Assembly (NCBI RefSeq): GCF_009389715.1
Contig: NC_052409.1
Coordinates: 6,127,775-6,191,774 of the forward strand
Direction: 5' to 3'
DNA length: 64,000 nucleotides
Source: Phoenix dactylifera
Lineage: Eukaryota; Streptophyta; Magnoliopsida; Arecales; Arecaceae
The translations under genes were made by a program, and so were the position numbers. The notes beneath the pieces were generated by a model. That model was not told the DNA's origin and searched no databases. It worked only from the letters and a program-made list of their open reading frames with translations. Shown in pieces: positions 39,282-52,445 of this stretch. Position 1 is the first letter of the stretch; every line of letters starts with the position of its first letter.

Positions 39282-42200
39282 ATGAAGACGATCTTGGCGT
39301 CGGAGACGATGGACATCCCGGAGGGGGTGAAGGTCCGGGTAAAGGCGAAGGTGATCGAGGTCGAGGGACCCCGGGGTAAGCTCACCCGCAACTTCAAGCA
39401 CCTGAACCTCGACTTCCAGCTCACCGAAGGCGACCGGAAGCTGAAGGTTGACGCCTGGTTCGGCTCGCGGAAGACGACGGCGGCCATCCGCACCGCTATC
39501 AGCCACGTCCAGAACCTCATCAACGGCGTCACCAAGGGCTTCCGCTACAAGATGCGCTTCGTCTACGCCCACTTCCCCATCAACGCCTCTATCACCAACA
39601 ACAGCACCAGCATCGAGATCCGCAACTTCCTCGGCGAGAAGAAGGTCAGATCACTTCTCTTTCGGTCGTTTTCTTGCTAAAAATTGGATTTTTATTTGAT
39701 TTGTTTATTAGTTCGTGTTGATCTCGTGGTGGATCGGTTTGTTATGTTCCGATGTTTGTCTATTAGGGTTTTTTGAAATATTTGATGATTGGATCGCGGT
39801 AAAAATGGGGCTCATTTGGGGTTATTTTGATTTCGTTCCCTTCTTTTTCTGGTGGTGGTGGTGGGGGGGATCATCATTGTATCTTTGATTGATGCAACAT
39901 TGGGTCGATTTAAGTTTGGGTGTTGGGGTTTTTGGTATACTTAGTGATGGATCATTGTGGGAAACGGGTTGAGATCGATTTATGTTTTCTGAGATTAAAG
40001 TTGATTTTTAAGTCCATCATGCGGCGGTGTTTGTTTTTTAAGTTGACGTGGTGATTCACTTTGTGTAACTTCCAATGCGGAGATGGCTTCTCTGTGTGTG
40101 TCTTATTTTGGTTGGAGTTATAACATATTTTTTGATTTACATGACATATTAACCTGCTTAAGTTTTAATTTTTAGAGTTTTTCTGAAGTTTTGTGATGAA
40201 ATCTCTTGAGCGATTGACTGTGGGAGTGTGGTTTCTAAAAAATATTTCGGTAATTTTCCTATTTATACGTATGAATCATATGCATGTTGATACATGCAAA
40301 TACATGCATTCAAACAAGATGCGACTTGATTTTCTTGACAATCTTGACTGATTTATCTCAGTTTGAATTACTGTTGATTTTTTAACTTATATATGCCAGT
40401 ATTTTCTTGATGCATTTCTTTCTATAAATAAAGCAGATGCTAATTTGAAGTAAGATAGATTGTGTGACAACAGATTGCACTTCCAAAGAAAAATCATTTT
40501 GCATTAGAAAATTGTGAAATTAACTTGAAACAATAGAGTATATTCTTAGGCAACGTAGATGACTAAATAACATTAGTGATCGAATGCATGCATGTGGGTT
40601 GGTGCATGGCCGCATATGTGTGGGTGTCTATGCATGTGTCTATTGTATACTCAATAGTTTCTTAATTATGAGTTTTATGTAAATTGTATAAATTAAAATT
40701 TTTCTTGAACCTGTGCTTAACTATTTATCATTATTTGTATTAAATGTTCACTGCATAGCACTTGAAGAACTTATAAATGTTGGCCTATCGAAAATAGCAG
40801 AATATCTAGCACTATAGATGTATAGATGATACATGAATGAAAAGATTATTAAGTTTCTTTTAACTATGCTAACTGCATGGACACTAGGATCTTTTTCTGG
40901 ACTATAACCTAGGGCCACTGCTTGGATATCTTGCCATTTTGATAATTTGCAAATGCAACATAGTTGATAATTTGCAGTCACCAATACACTTATAGTTTCT
41001 TGCTGGTAAAATTTTTGCTTTTGGATCTGCTTTTGAACTTGATTGACAGATTTTGCTTTGCAGACATGTTGTGGCCATGAAAATTAGGATAATCATGGCA
41101 AAGGAAAATAAACATGCTTTTGATTTATATTGTAGAAAACATCAAAAGCTGATTGAAGCAATATGTTACTTGTCACTTTATGCTACAGCTCTTTTATAAG
41201 TTGAACCTCATTGGGATCCCATGGCTGTTTATCCTCTCTTTCCACAAACCCTGTACCAGTAATGGTACCATGGCGTAGCATATACCATAGCTGTACCTGT
41301 TGGTTTCATCATTTTGTGAGGGCATGCCAATAGATATATATTACATCATCAGCTATGCTTTTTATGTCCATAAATCAGTATGTATGTATTCTTAGGGATT
41401 GTACAAAGCATGCATATGCACATGTTAACTTGTGTTTGTCTATGTATCTGTATTTGTATTTATGCCCGTATAAGTGTCCATATATCTGCATATGCATGTT
41501 CAACTATGTTATTCTTGGTGACCACATAAAGCGTGTATGAACAGATGCAAACTTTTAGTTTTGTATGTATGCATACATGTATTTATGCATCTATGTCCCC
41601 ATTCATGTGAGTATCACTTTTGTATACTTTCCAACTACTATATAATTTATTACTTTGAATTTTCATAACAGGTCTATGCGCACAGCTTATAAATATATAA
41701 GAGTAATTACATCGAAAATCTGAAGTACTTACAAAGATAATGTGTAAATTCCAATGTTTAACTTATTACTGGCAAGTTTTTCTCATACTCTTTTCACCTC
41801 CCTTTCCAATGTTATCCTCTTCAGTTTCCTTTGCAAATTCATATATTCTTAGACTTTTACGTTTCAGCTTATGCTGAGGTAATAACTTTAAAATGGTTAC
41901 ACATTTGCTTGCAATTCATGCTTGAAATATATAAGAGTAATTACAACGAAAATCTGAAGTACTTACAAAGATAATGTGTAAATTCCAATGTTTAGCTTAT
42001 TGCTGGCAAGTTTTTCTCATACTCTTTTCACCTCCCTTTCCAATGTTATCCTCTTCAGTTTCCTTTGCAAATTCATATATTCTTAGACTTTTATGTTTCA
42101 GCTTATGCTGTGGTAATAACTGTAAAATGGTTGCACATTTTCTTGCAATTCATGCTTGAGTTCGTGCTGGCGAACTTACCTGAGCCTTGGTTTATTCTTG

Positions 42201-42644
42201 GAAGGGAAACTGGATACCATATCTTTATTCTGTCATCATCAGAGTATTGTAGTGGGCAGAAAATAATCAAATGCTTTATGCCTTAGCTAAACTAAACCAT
42301 ATATTGATATTTAACCCTCACAGGTGCGGAAAGTGGATATGCTTGAAGGGGTGACAATTGTTCGGTCTGAGAAAGTCAAGGATGAGCTCGTTCTTGACGG
42401 TAATGATATTGAACTTGTTTCCCGGTCTGCTGCCCTGATCAACCAGGTCAGCATCTAAATATCTGCTAAATTTGGGAATGAATTTAATGCATATGCTTTT
42501 ATCTTGCAGTGTGTGCATTTAGAAAACTAACACCATATCTCATGTTTTTGGTTCGAACAGAAATGCCATGTAAAAAACAAGGATATCAGAAAGTTTTTGG
42601 ATGGAATCTACGTTAGTGACAAAGGAACGATGGTTGAAGAATAG
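39282..42644 (+). CDS. RPL9: 60S ribosomal protein uL6 (L9), three coding exons
   Basis: Cytosolic large-subunit ribosomal protein uL6 (eukaryotic L9). Exons: 39282-39644, 42324-42446 and 42561-42644, with GT-AG borders and continuous frame, giving 189 residues, near the usual 190-194. The protein begins [18 protein letters not shown]. It contains [57 protein letters not shown] and [20 protein letters not shown], and ends KGTMVEE. Exon 1 is strongly GC-rich while exons 2 and 3 are AT-richer, the 5'-to-3' gradient often seen in monocot genes. The promoter carries a telo-box and a TATA box. No damage is visible. Confidence 0.96.
41691..42158. repeat. 234-bp tandem duplication in RPL9 intron 1
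   Basis: Copies 41691-41924 and 41925-42158 both start AAATATATAAGAGTAATTAC and end GCAATTCATGCTTGA, with about ten differences. The second copy ends about 165 bp before the exon 2 acceptor. Confidence 0.93.
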
Positions 42645-45105
42645 TAGGTGAGGGGTTGAGTCAATCTTGTAGATGTCCTAGGTTTGTTAAAGAGAGGTCG
42701 TGCTAAAATATTTTTATAGCATGCTACATGTAATGGTAGAGGTTGGGCATGGAAGCTAGATTTCGAGATTTTCCTTTATTTTGAATGATTTGAATCTCTC
42801 CTTCTTTTGTACTGATGAGTTGGAACTTGGAACTATGTTAATTCTTCCTTGTTCAAGATGTTTAGGTTGTTTGAGTTTATATTTTTTTGATTAAGATCCT
42901 TCGAAAATCCCCCTTAGCTATTGGTCATCTTGTCAGCATGATAGCTTGCAGATTGGACTATTAAATTAGTACCCTGTAGGATGGCTTGATTGATGACAAA
43001 TTGGTGTAATGCCTTGAGAGCTTGTCGACGAATGTGCTGCCTGATGTTCTACAGATGACATCATTATTTTCTTGTTTACTTTATTTAATTGCCATGTATT
43101 TAGATAATTGGCAGCTAAATTGAAACTAATTATCTTTGTATATTATTGTTGTACTTGAAAATTTTAAGTTCTTAGATCTAGGTGGATAAATGTTAGTAAC
43201 TCTCGTTTCTCAATGGATGAAAAATTCCATTGCAAATATCACTGCATCAAAGCACCTGAACAGATGCTTGTCATTGTCATAGTTTAATATGTAGGCAATG
43301 AACGGTTAGCACTAGACATGCAGAAACTCTTGATGAACAATTGAACATGCATATCTGATGAAGAAAGACAATTCCTACCGCAAGTACAATGTATGTGGAA
43401 TTTATCTTTACTGATATAAATCAATGTATCTCAAGATATCAGCCGATAGGATGTCAATATATCGACTCGAGATATTCTAATCTCTCTATGAATTTTTTTT
43501 AATGATTAAAGAGTAAGATTGTTTTTTCTTAAATGGCATATAATCTTGTTTCTATTGATCTATTGATATTCTGATATCTTAGTTCCATTAAAAGAGATGA
43601 GATATTGGCTTCCCTCTTGTTATAAGTTCCTGACTTATATCATCTTGTCTGAGATCAACTGAAATTTTGGTATACCCGAAAATAATACCCCTCATTAGAC
43701 ATGAATTTTGAGTCTCACTAGATAGATCAGTCATGGTCCATCAAGTCAGCTCTGGAGTAGGTTCGAAATTTGAATCATGCCAAAGGGGCTACATAGCAAT
43801 TTAGTTTAGGTTTAATTCTTTGTTGGGGGAGACTTGTGTTCTAATATCTCAACTTGAGGACGCGGGATAGAGTTGTGATTTGGGAATTGGGATGCTACTA
43901 TCCCTTGGAAATAAATAAGGTTGGGTAAGTTCATTTGCCAAGACTTAAGAGCAGGGTCTAAGCTAGCCCTAATTGTAGGTTCCGATTGGCTCGTTTGTAG
44001 ATTACAAACTGTAGGAAATTTTTATGGTTCATGAAAATACCAAATAGAAACTTTTATTGGATGCAACTCTAGCTCACAACATATTGGGTAGACTAGTTTT
44101 AAATGGGAAAAGAATCATGCTCATATATATTTTTAGTCCCAAACTCTTCCATGTACTTGAGTTTATAAGATTGTCGAGGATCCATTGCCATGGAAAATTA
44201 TTCTTTCCAGTATAAGATTGTCATGTAAATTGGTTGTGGAGGATCCATTGGCATACCAAATAACAGAAGTCCTTTTTGGAGAATTGTGTGTGGAATAGGA
44301 GCACTGTTAAATGGTGCCAAAGTGAACTTTTTTTTTTTTTTTGAGCTTTAAAGTTGCCAAGATAAAACGGTGGTGGATGGCTTCATCCTTACAATGTTTC
44401 TGAAATTCAGACAATTAGCATTGATTTCAAAGCTTTTTGAAAAAGGTGACGAGGCACATTCATGCACCAGCTTGCCGAATTTTCTTTGAGATGCTACTAT
44501 AATCATCCTATCCACACTCTACCATGCTCTTCTTTGGAATTAAACAGAATGGATAAAAGCCATTAATGTCTTGAAGCATCTTAAGATCTCACCAACGTTA
44601 ATGACTAATAGAGGGAATGGTACGGCTCGAAGTTCTACTGCAAATTCTATTGGCCATTCGAAGGTTATAAAGTCATAGCCTTTATGGATTCCCATTATGA
44701 GCCCCAGTTGACGGAAATGGCTGTGCAAGAATGTGTATGCAGAGAGAGAAATTTTGCACCAGTAGTTTATGATTATTTCATATTTAGTTATGGTCTTGAA
44801 CATTGGTTGATGCAGTCTATTTCTCATTTGAAGCTCAGGGTTTGCCATTATACCTTTAGATTGTTTTAAACTCGTGAATATGATAAAATTAATGAATGAA
44901 AGTCTCAATATCAAAAGCTGAAGGGCTCCACAAATTGGTATATTAAGCCACCTATGTTTTTTAACTCAACATAACCTTCCTATAATCCTGCAATATCTTT
45001 GCAGTTTTGATTCATTTTGGACCAAGATTCCTCCATTCCCACTCCAAACATAAGTGGTTAGTGATGCTTCTTGCAATTTTGACTGCAATACTTAATTATC
45101 AGTTT
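42645..45105. other. RPL9 3' UTR and long spacer
   Basis: The first 200-250 bp are probably the RPL9 3' UTR. The remainder is AT-rich spacer. The open frames at 44540-44914 (minus) and 44684-44869 (plus) overlap each other, and I recognise neither. No repeat border is seen before the copia element. Confidence 0.5.
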
Positions 45106-45110
45106 GTAAG

Positions 45111-45498
45111 TGTTAGAAAGTGAGAAAGAACACTTAAGAAAAAGAAGGTGGTAGAAACTTTCAAGAACAAAGTTTGAAAGAAATGTAATTTTAATTCAAC
45201 TCACACTTTACAAATGGATGCGTACAATCCTTTATATAGATTTCATGTAACTTTAGAAATTTCTGCATGTAACTCATAACTCTTAACCCTTAATATTTCT
45301 AACTCCTGACTCTTGATATACGCATGACCCATGACTTTTAAATCTCATATAATTTATGACTCTTAACCTTTTATAACTTATGATGACTCTTGTGACCATT
45401 GGCATTTCACCTTCTTGCCCTTGACTTGACTTTGACTCTCCAACTAGGATGCTAGTTGGATGCCACATCACCTTAGGGATCATGTTTATTATCCAACA
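45111..45498 (-). repeat. 3' LTR of the copia fossil
   Basis: 388 bp. Read on the minus strand it begins TGTTGGATAATAAAC and ends CTTTCTAACA. A series of CATAACTCTTAA-like words within it varies between LTR copies. Confidence 0.88.
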
Positions 45499-45822
45499 CC
45501 CTCCTTTAAACTTGATTCTTCTTCTCCACCAATTATCTTCAATTTTAATCTTTGGAAGGTGTCAACTTTGAGAGGCCTAGTGAATATATCCGCTACTTGA
45601 TCTTGAGATTTGACATGTACAAGCTCGATCTTCTTGTCCTTCATGTGCTCTCTTATAAAATGATATCGAGTATCAATGTGCTTGCTTCTTTCATGATAGA
45701 TGGGATTTTTGGCTAGTGATATGACAGATATATTCACCAAGCCTCTTATGTTGACACCTTCCAGAGATTAAAATTCAAGCTTGGAATAATTGATGGAGGA
45801 GAAGAATCAAGTTTGAAGGGGG

Positions 45823-46017
45823 TGTTGGATAATAAACTTGATTCCTAAGGTGATGTGGCATAGTCAAGTCAAGGTCAAGAAGGTGAAAGATCAAGGGTCA
45901 CAAAAGTCATCATGAGTTATAAAAGGTTAAGAGCCATAAGTTATAGAGTGTGGGAGTCATGAGTTATATGAGATTTAAGAGTCATAGGTTATGCGTATAT
46001 CAAGAGGCATAAGTTTC
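45823..46017 (+). repeat. Inverted partial LTR inside the copia fossil
   Basis: About 195 bp of the same LTR in plus orientation, beginning TGTTGGATAATAAACTTG and stopping short. It follows directly after a plus-strand RNase H end (DIFTKPL, near 45727). Confidence 0.85.
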
Positions 46018-46491
46018 ACCATTTCTCCTTAATTGATTAACAATCACCATAACTCTTATAAAATAATCAGCAATAAATTATGAATCTTTTATTTGTAAAG
46101 ACTCAAAATCATTTCTAAGACTTTGAAGATGAATCTTATTTACCTTATCAATACCTTTGTATGCTTTTTTAAGAAAGTCCTAAGCTTGTCTTGATGTTAT
46201 AGCAGCTGCAACAATCTCAAAGGTGGCTTCATCCAACCCTTAATAAATCAAGAAAAGAGCCTTCTTATCCTACTTCTTTGACTTCCTTTACGATTGCCTT
46301 TGATTCTCCATCAAAGTCGCCTCATCTTTAGGCTCTACATAGTCTTTTCCCACCATCTTCCATGCATCTTGTGAGCTGAGCAGTGCCTTCATTTGGATGC
46401 ACCAATTCTCGTAGTTGTCTTCCGTGAGCCGAAGAACCGAAAATGCCATCGTATTGTTGGCCATTGGATTAATCTAGCTCTAATATCACTT

Positions 46492-46721
46492 TGTTAGAAA
46501 ATGAGGAAGAACACTCAAGAAGAAGGTGGTAGAAACTCTCCGGAACAAAAGTTTGAAAGAAGGATAATTTTTATTCAACTCACATTTTATAAATAGATTC
46601 TTACAACCCTTTATATAGACTTCATGCGACTCTAGAAATTCCTATATATAACTCATAACTCTTAACCTTTAATATTTCTAACTTATGACTCTTGATATAC
46701 GCATGGCCCATGACTCTTAAA

Positions 46722-46791
<70 letters not shown>

Positions 46792-46961
46792 CTCATGACT
46801 TTTCATATTCTATAACTTATGACTCTTAACCTTCTATAACTCATGATGACTATTGTGACCCTTGGTCTTTTACCTTCTTAACCTTGACTTGACTTTGACT
46901 TTCCAACTAGGATGCTTGTTGGATGCCACATCACCTTGGGAATCAAGTTTATCATCCAACA
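46492..46961 (-). repeat. 5' LTR of the copia fossil, with (TA)n expansion
   Basis: 470 bp, longer than the partner LTR mainly because of a (TA)n microsatellite at about 46726-46791. It ends TTTCTAACA on the minus strand, directly before the primer-binding site. Confidence 0.88.
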
Positions 46962-46966
46962 GTAAG

Positions 46967-49227
46967 GACATTGTGCTCCATTTCACACACCATATAGGTG
47001 TCATGAGTTCAGTTAGTTGAATCTAATTTGTTTTACAATAGGAACATAACGTAAAGCAACATACGGTTGGAAGACTTCCTTGTTGCTTTGCTAATAATCT
47101 GCCCTTCTTTGTTCTTGCTTTGAAAAGACCATTCTCCCATTGGAAGCTCCACGTCAGGAATATTTGAGGGAAGCTCTTGTATATCATCATTTTTATCTGC
47201 TGAGAGAGTGAGTGAGAGAGAGAAAAAACCTTTTAAGACATAATAGATACAAAATTCAAACTACCAGCTTGAAGGTTTAAGTGATCATGCTTGCCTCGTA
47301 TTGTTGAATGCATCATCTCTAAAGTGCCTTTAGAAGTTCAGTTTGCTTTTTCAGAAACTTCTCTGAAAAATGGAGACTTCTCAAGACTTATTTAATCATC
47401 CATAGCACAAATCCAATATCATACACTAGTTTATACAAAGCAAGAGTTTCCATGTATTATGATCGTCAATCAATTCCTTAGCTATCAAAGCATATATCCT
47501 ATAAACGAAGTAACATTTTCAGAACAAAAAATGAGCTCAAATATGACTACAAAATATATCTACGAAAATCCAAATTCTACTCAAACTCTACTTAGATCAT
47601 GTCTGTGAATGTATCACAGTAGATTAAGCATGGACTCTCATCAAATCTAACAAAGTCATGATTATTATTTCCGATTCAAACCAAACACAACATTGCATGT
47701 TTAAAGAAATACATCTTTTTCTTAATTGAAGGAATAAAAGTAAATCTCATTTTGTGTTTTGTCCTCTAAGCTGAAGGAGTAACCATCATTTTATAAGTTT
47801 AGTTGTATAGAACAATATTCACTAAAATGAACTCGGTATAGAACTTGCCAATAGGCGATCTCATGTCCATTAACCTTGATGTAAGATTTGTCATGTATGT
47901 AGGAAGGATAATAATGTTAAAGACCTGCTTTGCAACTGATTATGAAGGTAAAGAAGATACTGGAATGTGGAAAGTGATAGGAAGCAACGTAGAGGGCGAT
48001 ACTACGGACCCATGTAATCTGTGTATAGTTACAATGAGAAGAAATTATCACTATCACCATCATAACCATCAAGCTTGATTCCAACTGTTCGGAGCCAGCT
48101 TTATGAAATTAACTTGGCTTCGTCGGTGTAGAAAGACATCTATGTGGTCATTTCACCCGACCCAGTATAGTGATTCCAAGACGTCACAATCCATGATCAT
48201 GTATGCAAGGCTTCCATTTGTAGATTGGCTATTCAATCCTCCTAAGAATTTTGCTTTTCTGTGATGTCTTGATCTAAAAATCTTATTAGACACTGGCATT
48301 TATGACTAAGAAAAGCCAACCATGAAGTAGCCAGAAATGCTGAGAGACCCAAAGATGAAAGTAACTGGTGATGGTTGATAGATTTACTGTCCCCACGTAA
48401 GCAAATATAAGGCAGCTTCTACATCCCGTCCTGGAGAGAGCATCAGATACCACCTCGAAGGGAGTGGAAACTGAAGCAGTGGACATCATTCACTCCGACC
48501 ACACCTTGGTAGTAACAGTTCTGCCTTCATCCAGAAACAATTCTGGTAGGAGAAAAGATTTGAATTTCTGAAGAAGAGAAAAGGAATCATCAAAAGTTCA
48601 AAAAGGTCATACAAATTATGTACAAAACAGAAGTTAAAATTATGTGCATATTTCTTATCTATTCATATGGAAACAGACATCATTACTTCATAAACAGTAG
48701 CAACAAAAGCACACCAAGAAAGTTGCATGCATCATTACATTGTGACCCTCCAGTGTCCATGGGAAAAGCTGCGAACATTTCATGGGTAATTCATGAATAT
48801 ATAATAAAATTTTCAAATCATTGAACAAAATTTTGATGAATTTGACTGCTCGACTTTCTTTGAGAAAAAGACAGAAAAAAAAAACAACAAAGAAAAAGCA
48901 AAGAATGCTTGGAGACTGCTTGTTGAATAATTTGAGAATCCTATTAAGTATATTGTAACTGTAGGAACAACTGAGAAGTATTCTTTAAAGAAAACAAAAC
49001 GTGTATTCTGAACACTGCATGGGCGAATATGCTGTATGCATGCATTTGATGCTGCTCAACCTCGTCTGAAGGATGGCGATATTACGTTGATTTCATCTAA
49101 ATAGATTCTAAAGCCATGATGTGACCCTGAGAGAATTTTGGACCCCTGGACCTTAAATAGCTGGTGTTGTGAAGATAGAGTCTTGAAAAGCATTGAGCGC
49201 ATTAAGATTTCTATATTATTGGTGGAG
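46967..49227. other. Spacer upstream of the WAT1-related pseudogene
   Basis: AT-rich, with no recognisable gene. A frame at 47845-48078 encodes an unfamiliar 77-residue peptide with a His-rich end (HYHHHNHQ) and no support. The part near 49000 would be the promoter of the WAT1-related gene, but no clear TATA box is seen. Confidence 0.4.
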
Positions 49228-51969
49228 ATGGGATGGTGTGAAGAGTGGAGGCCAATTTTTGCAATGCTGGCTGTGGAAGTAGCTTTCGCTGCCATGAACA
49301 CCATGATCAAGACTGCCATCGATGAGGGGATGAACCGACTCGTCCTCATCACTCTTCGCCAATTGGTTGCCACCTTGTTCATGGCTCCCATTGCCTATAT
49401 TAGAGAAAGGTATCGAGCATACAGCATTTTCTTTCATACAATTTCTGAAGGATTGTAGTGGAGTTCATAATTTATCACCATGGCTGGTGATTGCAGGAAG
49501 ACTAGACCAAAGCTGACAACTGAAAACTTTGTATATCTTTTCCTTAGCGCGATGTTCGGGTGGGAAGAGTTCTTTGAGGCTCAAGCAGAATTTAGCTTTA
49601 GAATGTTGAGGATTGGATATTGAATTAATGAGAGGTTGCTAATTTTGTTTCAGGGCTTCCCTCACGCAGTATCTCTTCTTCTTAGGCTTGAAACATACTA
49701 CAGCAACGTTCGCTTGTGCTTTTCTTAACATGGTCCCTGTGTTAACCTTCCTGATAGCCTTGCCATTCCGGTGGTTTCTCTCTCCCACTCCCTCTGTGTA
49801 GTTAATTATGAGAAACACTCTTTCAACAATAAGAGGACTGCTTTCCCTTTTCTCAGAAGTCCCTTCTTTGACCGGACTTCAGCATATAACTCTTTGATCG
49901 TTATGATTTAATTTTTAGTCTTGCACACATTTAGATGAGATTTGCACACACTTATGAGCTTAACTGCCGGAGACCGGGAATTAAAGAAACTTCGAAATTT
50001 GAGGTGGGTATTAAAGGTTCGGTTGATACGGATTAAAGCTCATATATATGGGGCTTGGTGCACTACAATGTGGACTTTGATATTCATGTAGGGCTCGAAA
50101 ATTCTTTGGATTACCATCTTTCCCTTATCACAAATCTTAGATTCCTTGGGTAGATTGAAATCACATTGATACTTAGAAGAAAAACTTTGAATATTATGTA
50201 TAAAGCTGTATGGAAGAATTTAAAGCACACTGGTTTCTTATGGTTTTCCATTTTTTTTTCTTTGTTTCCTTGCTGGATGCCAAGTGGTCATTTTGTAGGA
50301 AGTGTCTCAAATGTAGCCAATTCAAAAACATTTTTAAGAGAACACCTACAACAAGCTTATAATGAACTTGTGGATTTTGTCATCCACTCCCAAAGCATTT
50401 CCTCTAAATTTTTTTTCCCCTAGCGTTTGGGTACAAAAGTCATGTCCTCTAGAAACCATGGTTTGTACCAAGTAAATGATACCCACATTTGTTGCTTAGC
50501 ATTTTTATGTTGCTATGCTTTTTTTTTTTTTTAAAAAAAGAAATCGTCAAATCCATTTACTTCTGCACTTGTTTTTCTTATAACGAAGGCTATGAATAAA
50601 TGGAATAATTTGTGGTGTTTATGCTAATCTTTCCTTGTTATTTCAATTAATATCTCTTACAGTTTGGAGACACTAAATGTGAAGACAAGGGCAGGGATTG
50701 CAAAGTTGCTCGGGACGTTCATATGCCTCATTGGAGAAACGTTGCTCGTATTTTATAAAGGTGTGGCCTTAACCAACACTTCCCATAGATCAGTGATATC
50801 AGAGCAACAAGAGAGACAGAATGCAGGCTACAGCACAAAGTAATGGATGATGGGTTCAATTGCCTACCTTGCTGGTTGTCTTACTTGGTCCTCGTGGTTC
50901 CTCCTCCAATCTAAAGTTGGGAAGAAGTATCCGGCACTCTGCTGCTCTGGGACTTTCCTTATTTTTTTCCTTGGTTTCCTTCAGACAACAGCATTGATCT
51001 TAGCCGCTCAGAAGAGTTTATCTGCATGGGTTCTGAAAAAGAAGGTGGAGATCAAGACCGTCATTGTTTCGGTAAGCAAATATTCGACCGGTTAATTATT
51101 CGAACAACATGCATCACATATTTATGATTTGCATTTTTTTCTCGGAAAAAGAAAATGAAAAAAAACATATTTATAATTTGCATTTTGCTTAGTTAGGTTA
51201 CATCTAACTTCAAGAAGAAAAAGAAGAAGAAGAAGATGATGATGATAGTTATGTTACATATTAGTACCAAAAGCATGCGTACTTTAAGAAGAAGAAGAAA
51301 GCACACTTGTTTCATTTGTGGATAGGCTAATTAAATGTTCTTAAATGAAATTTACATAAGTTATTACTAGAAAAGGCTTTGCCAGAAAAATTTAAGGAAC
51401 TCATTTATAGCTAGCTTACATCTAATATCTACTTGATCATGGAATAAAACCATAAAGTCTACTGGTGGTGTCTAAATATGGGCTTCACTTTGAGTTAATC
51501 CCCTGCGCATATCAATTGGAGAAGAAAGCTCCAGCTCACCCTATCAAAAACCTCTTCAAAGTCTTACTCTCGTAGCACCCCTTTGTATACAGATCTATTG
51601 TAATAAGAAAGAGTTTCGTCTTCGAGATAATTTTGTGTACACTGTCGAGCAAGCTAATGGGATGGAGATCTTGGACAAAGTTAAGAGGTCATCATTGAAT
51701 AATCTCTAATTATCTCTGGAAGAGAAGAGAGAAAATCATATTGGTTCTGTGCCTTCGAGCCGCCCAAGAAGAAAACATGATGTTGGATTTACTCCATGAA
51801 GAAGGCATCCACAAGGGTATTAATATCTAAGGTTTTGGAGCACCATGTTACAACATCTAATTAATGGAGACAATCAGATTCAAGTACAAGCCAAATAAAC
51901 CACTAAAGAAGGTATGGGGTTTCTCTCATATATCTTCTTGAAATGATTATTCAACTCCATCCTCCACCA

Positions 51970-52445
51970 GAGATGTAATGAGCTTTCTTCTTTTACTACC
52001 TGAGGTAACCTTGAGATTCTAATTAATGGTAGAGTCTTGGTCATTGTCAATTTTTTCCCTAAATAGATAAAAATTTGCCTAGATAAAAGATAGGTGTAAG
52101 CAAGATTCGTCGTCTCGTACCAGTGCTACATTATCACAGTATCAGTACGATACGGTACAGAGTTTTTGTTGGCATACTGAGTGTCGGTATGCCACCCGTA
52201 CCGAATACCGATACCAAACTGGTATGGTACGGTATGCCTCGTATCGTTCGGTTCGGACTATAATGAGTTTTCTTCTTTTGCTGCCTAAGGTGACCTTGAG
52301 ATTCTACTCTAGCAAAAAGCACTCCCCAGTAGTGGGAAGAAGTAACTGGTCTCCCTTTAGCTGGTAGAGTGTTGGTCATTGTCACCATTTTCCTAAATAG
52401 ATGACAATTTGCCTAGATGAAAGATAGGTGCAATGTAAGCGTAAA
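51970..52445. repeat. Direct duplication of about 130-170 bp flanking repeat site 4
   Basis: Both flanks of the GTACCG repeat contain, in order, ATGAG-TTTCTTCTTTT, GAGGTAACCTTGAGATTCTA-like, a GGTAGAGT-TTGGTCATTGTC word and TTTGCCTAGAT-AAAGATAGGTG. Left copy about 51970-52108, right copy about 52258-52440. Confidence 0.75.
52110..52265. repeat. GTACCG-rich dispersed repeat (site 4)
   Basis: Same family as sites 2 and 3: CTCGTACCAGTGC start, CATACTGAGTGTCGGTATGCCA, ACCGATACCAAACTGG core, then CTCGTATCGTTCGGTTCGGA. It sits in WAT1 intron 4, between two direct copies of a host segment of about 150 bp. Confidence 0.65.

Larger units (their letters stand above)
45106..46966 (-). mobile_element. 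Ty1/copia LTR retrotransposon fossil with an inverted internal piece
   Basis: The element spans 45111-46961, flanked by an exact 5-bp target duplication GTAAG (45106-45110 and 46962-46966). It is oriented minus. The 5' LTR is 46492-46961 (starting TGTTGGAT, with a (TA)n expansion) and the 3' LTR 45111-45498. Just inside the 5' LTR is an initiator-Met-type primer site (GTGATATTAGAGC), then a gag start (MANNTMAFSVLRLTEDNY). Beside the 3' LTR lies the RNase H end of pol (KHIDTRYHFIREHMKDKKIE). In between, about 45715-46017, a second RNase H end plus part of an LTR lies in the opposite orientation. Most of pol is gone. It is broken with several breaks, and the LTRs have visibly diverged, so it is not very recent. 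Confidence 0.88.

Noticed and set aside
44540-44914. 124-codon minus-strand frame
   Set aside because: It contains some protein-like words, but I recognise no family, the neighbouring frames are broken, and a plus-strand frame overlaps it. Left as spacer.
47845-48078. 77-codon frame ending in a His-rich tail
   Set aside because: The His run comes from a CAT/CAC simple sequence; there is no homology or promoter support.
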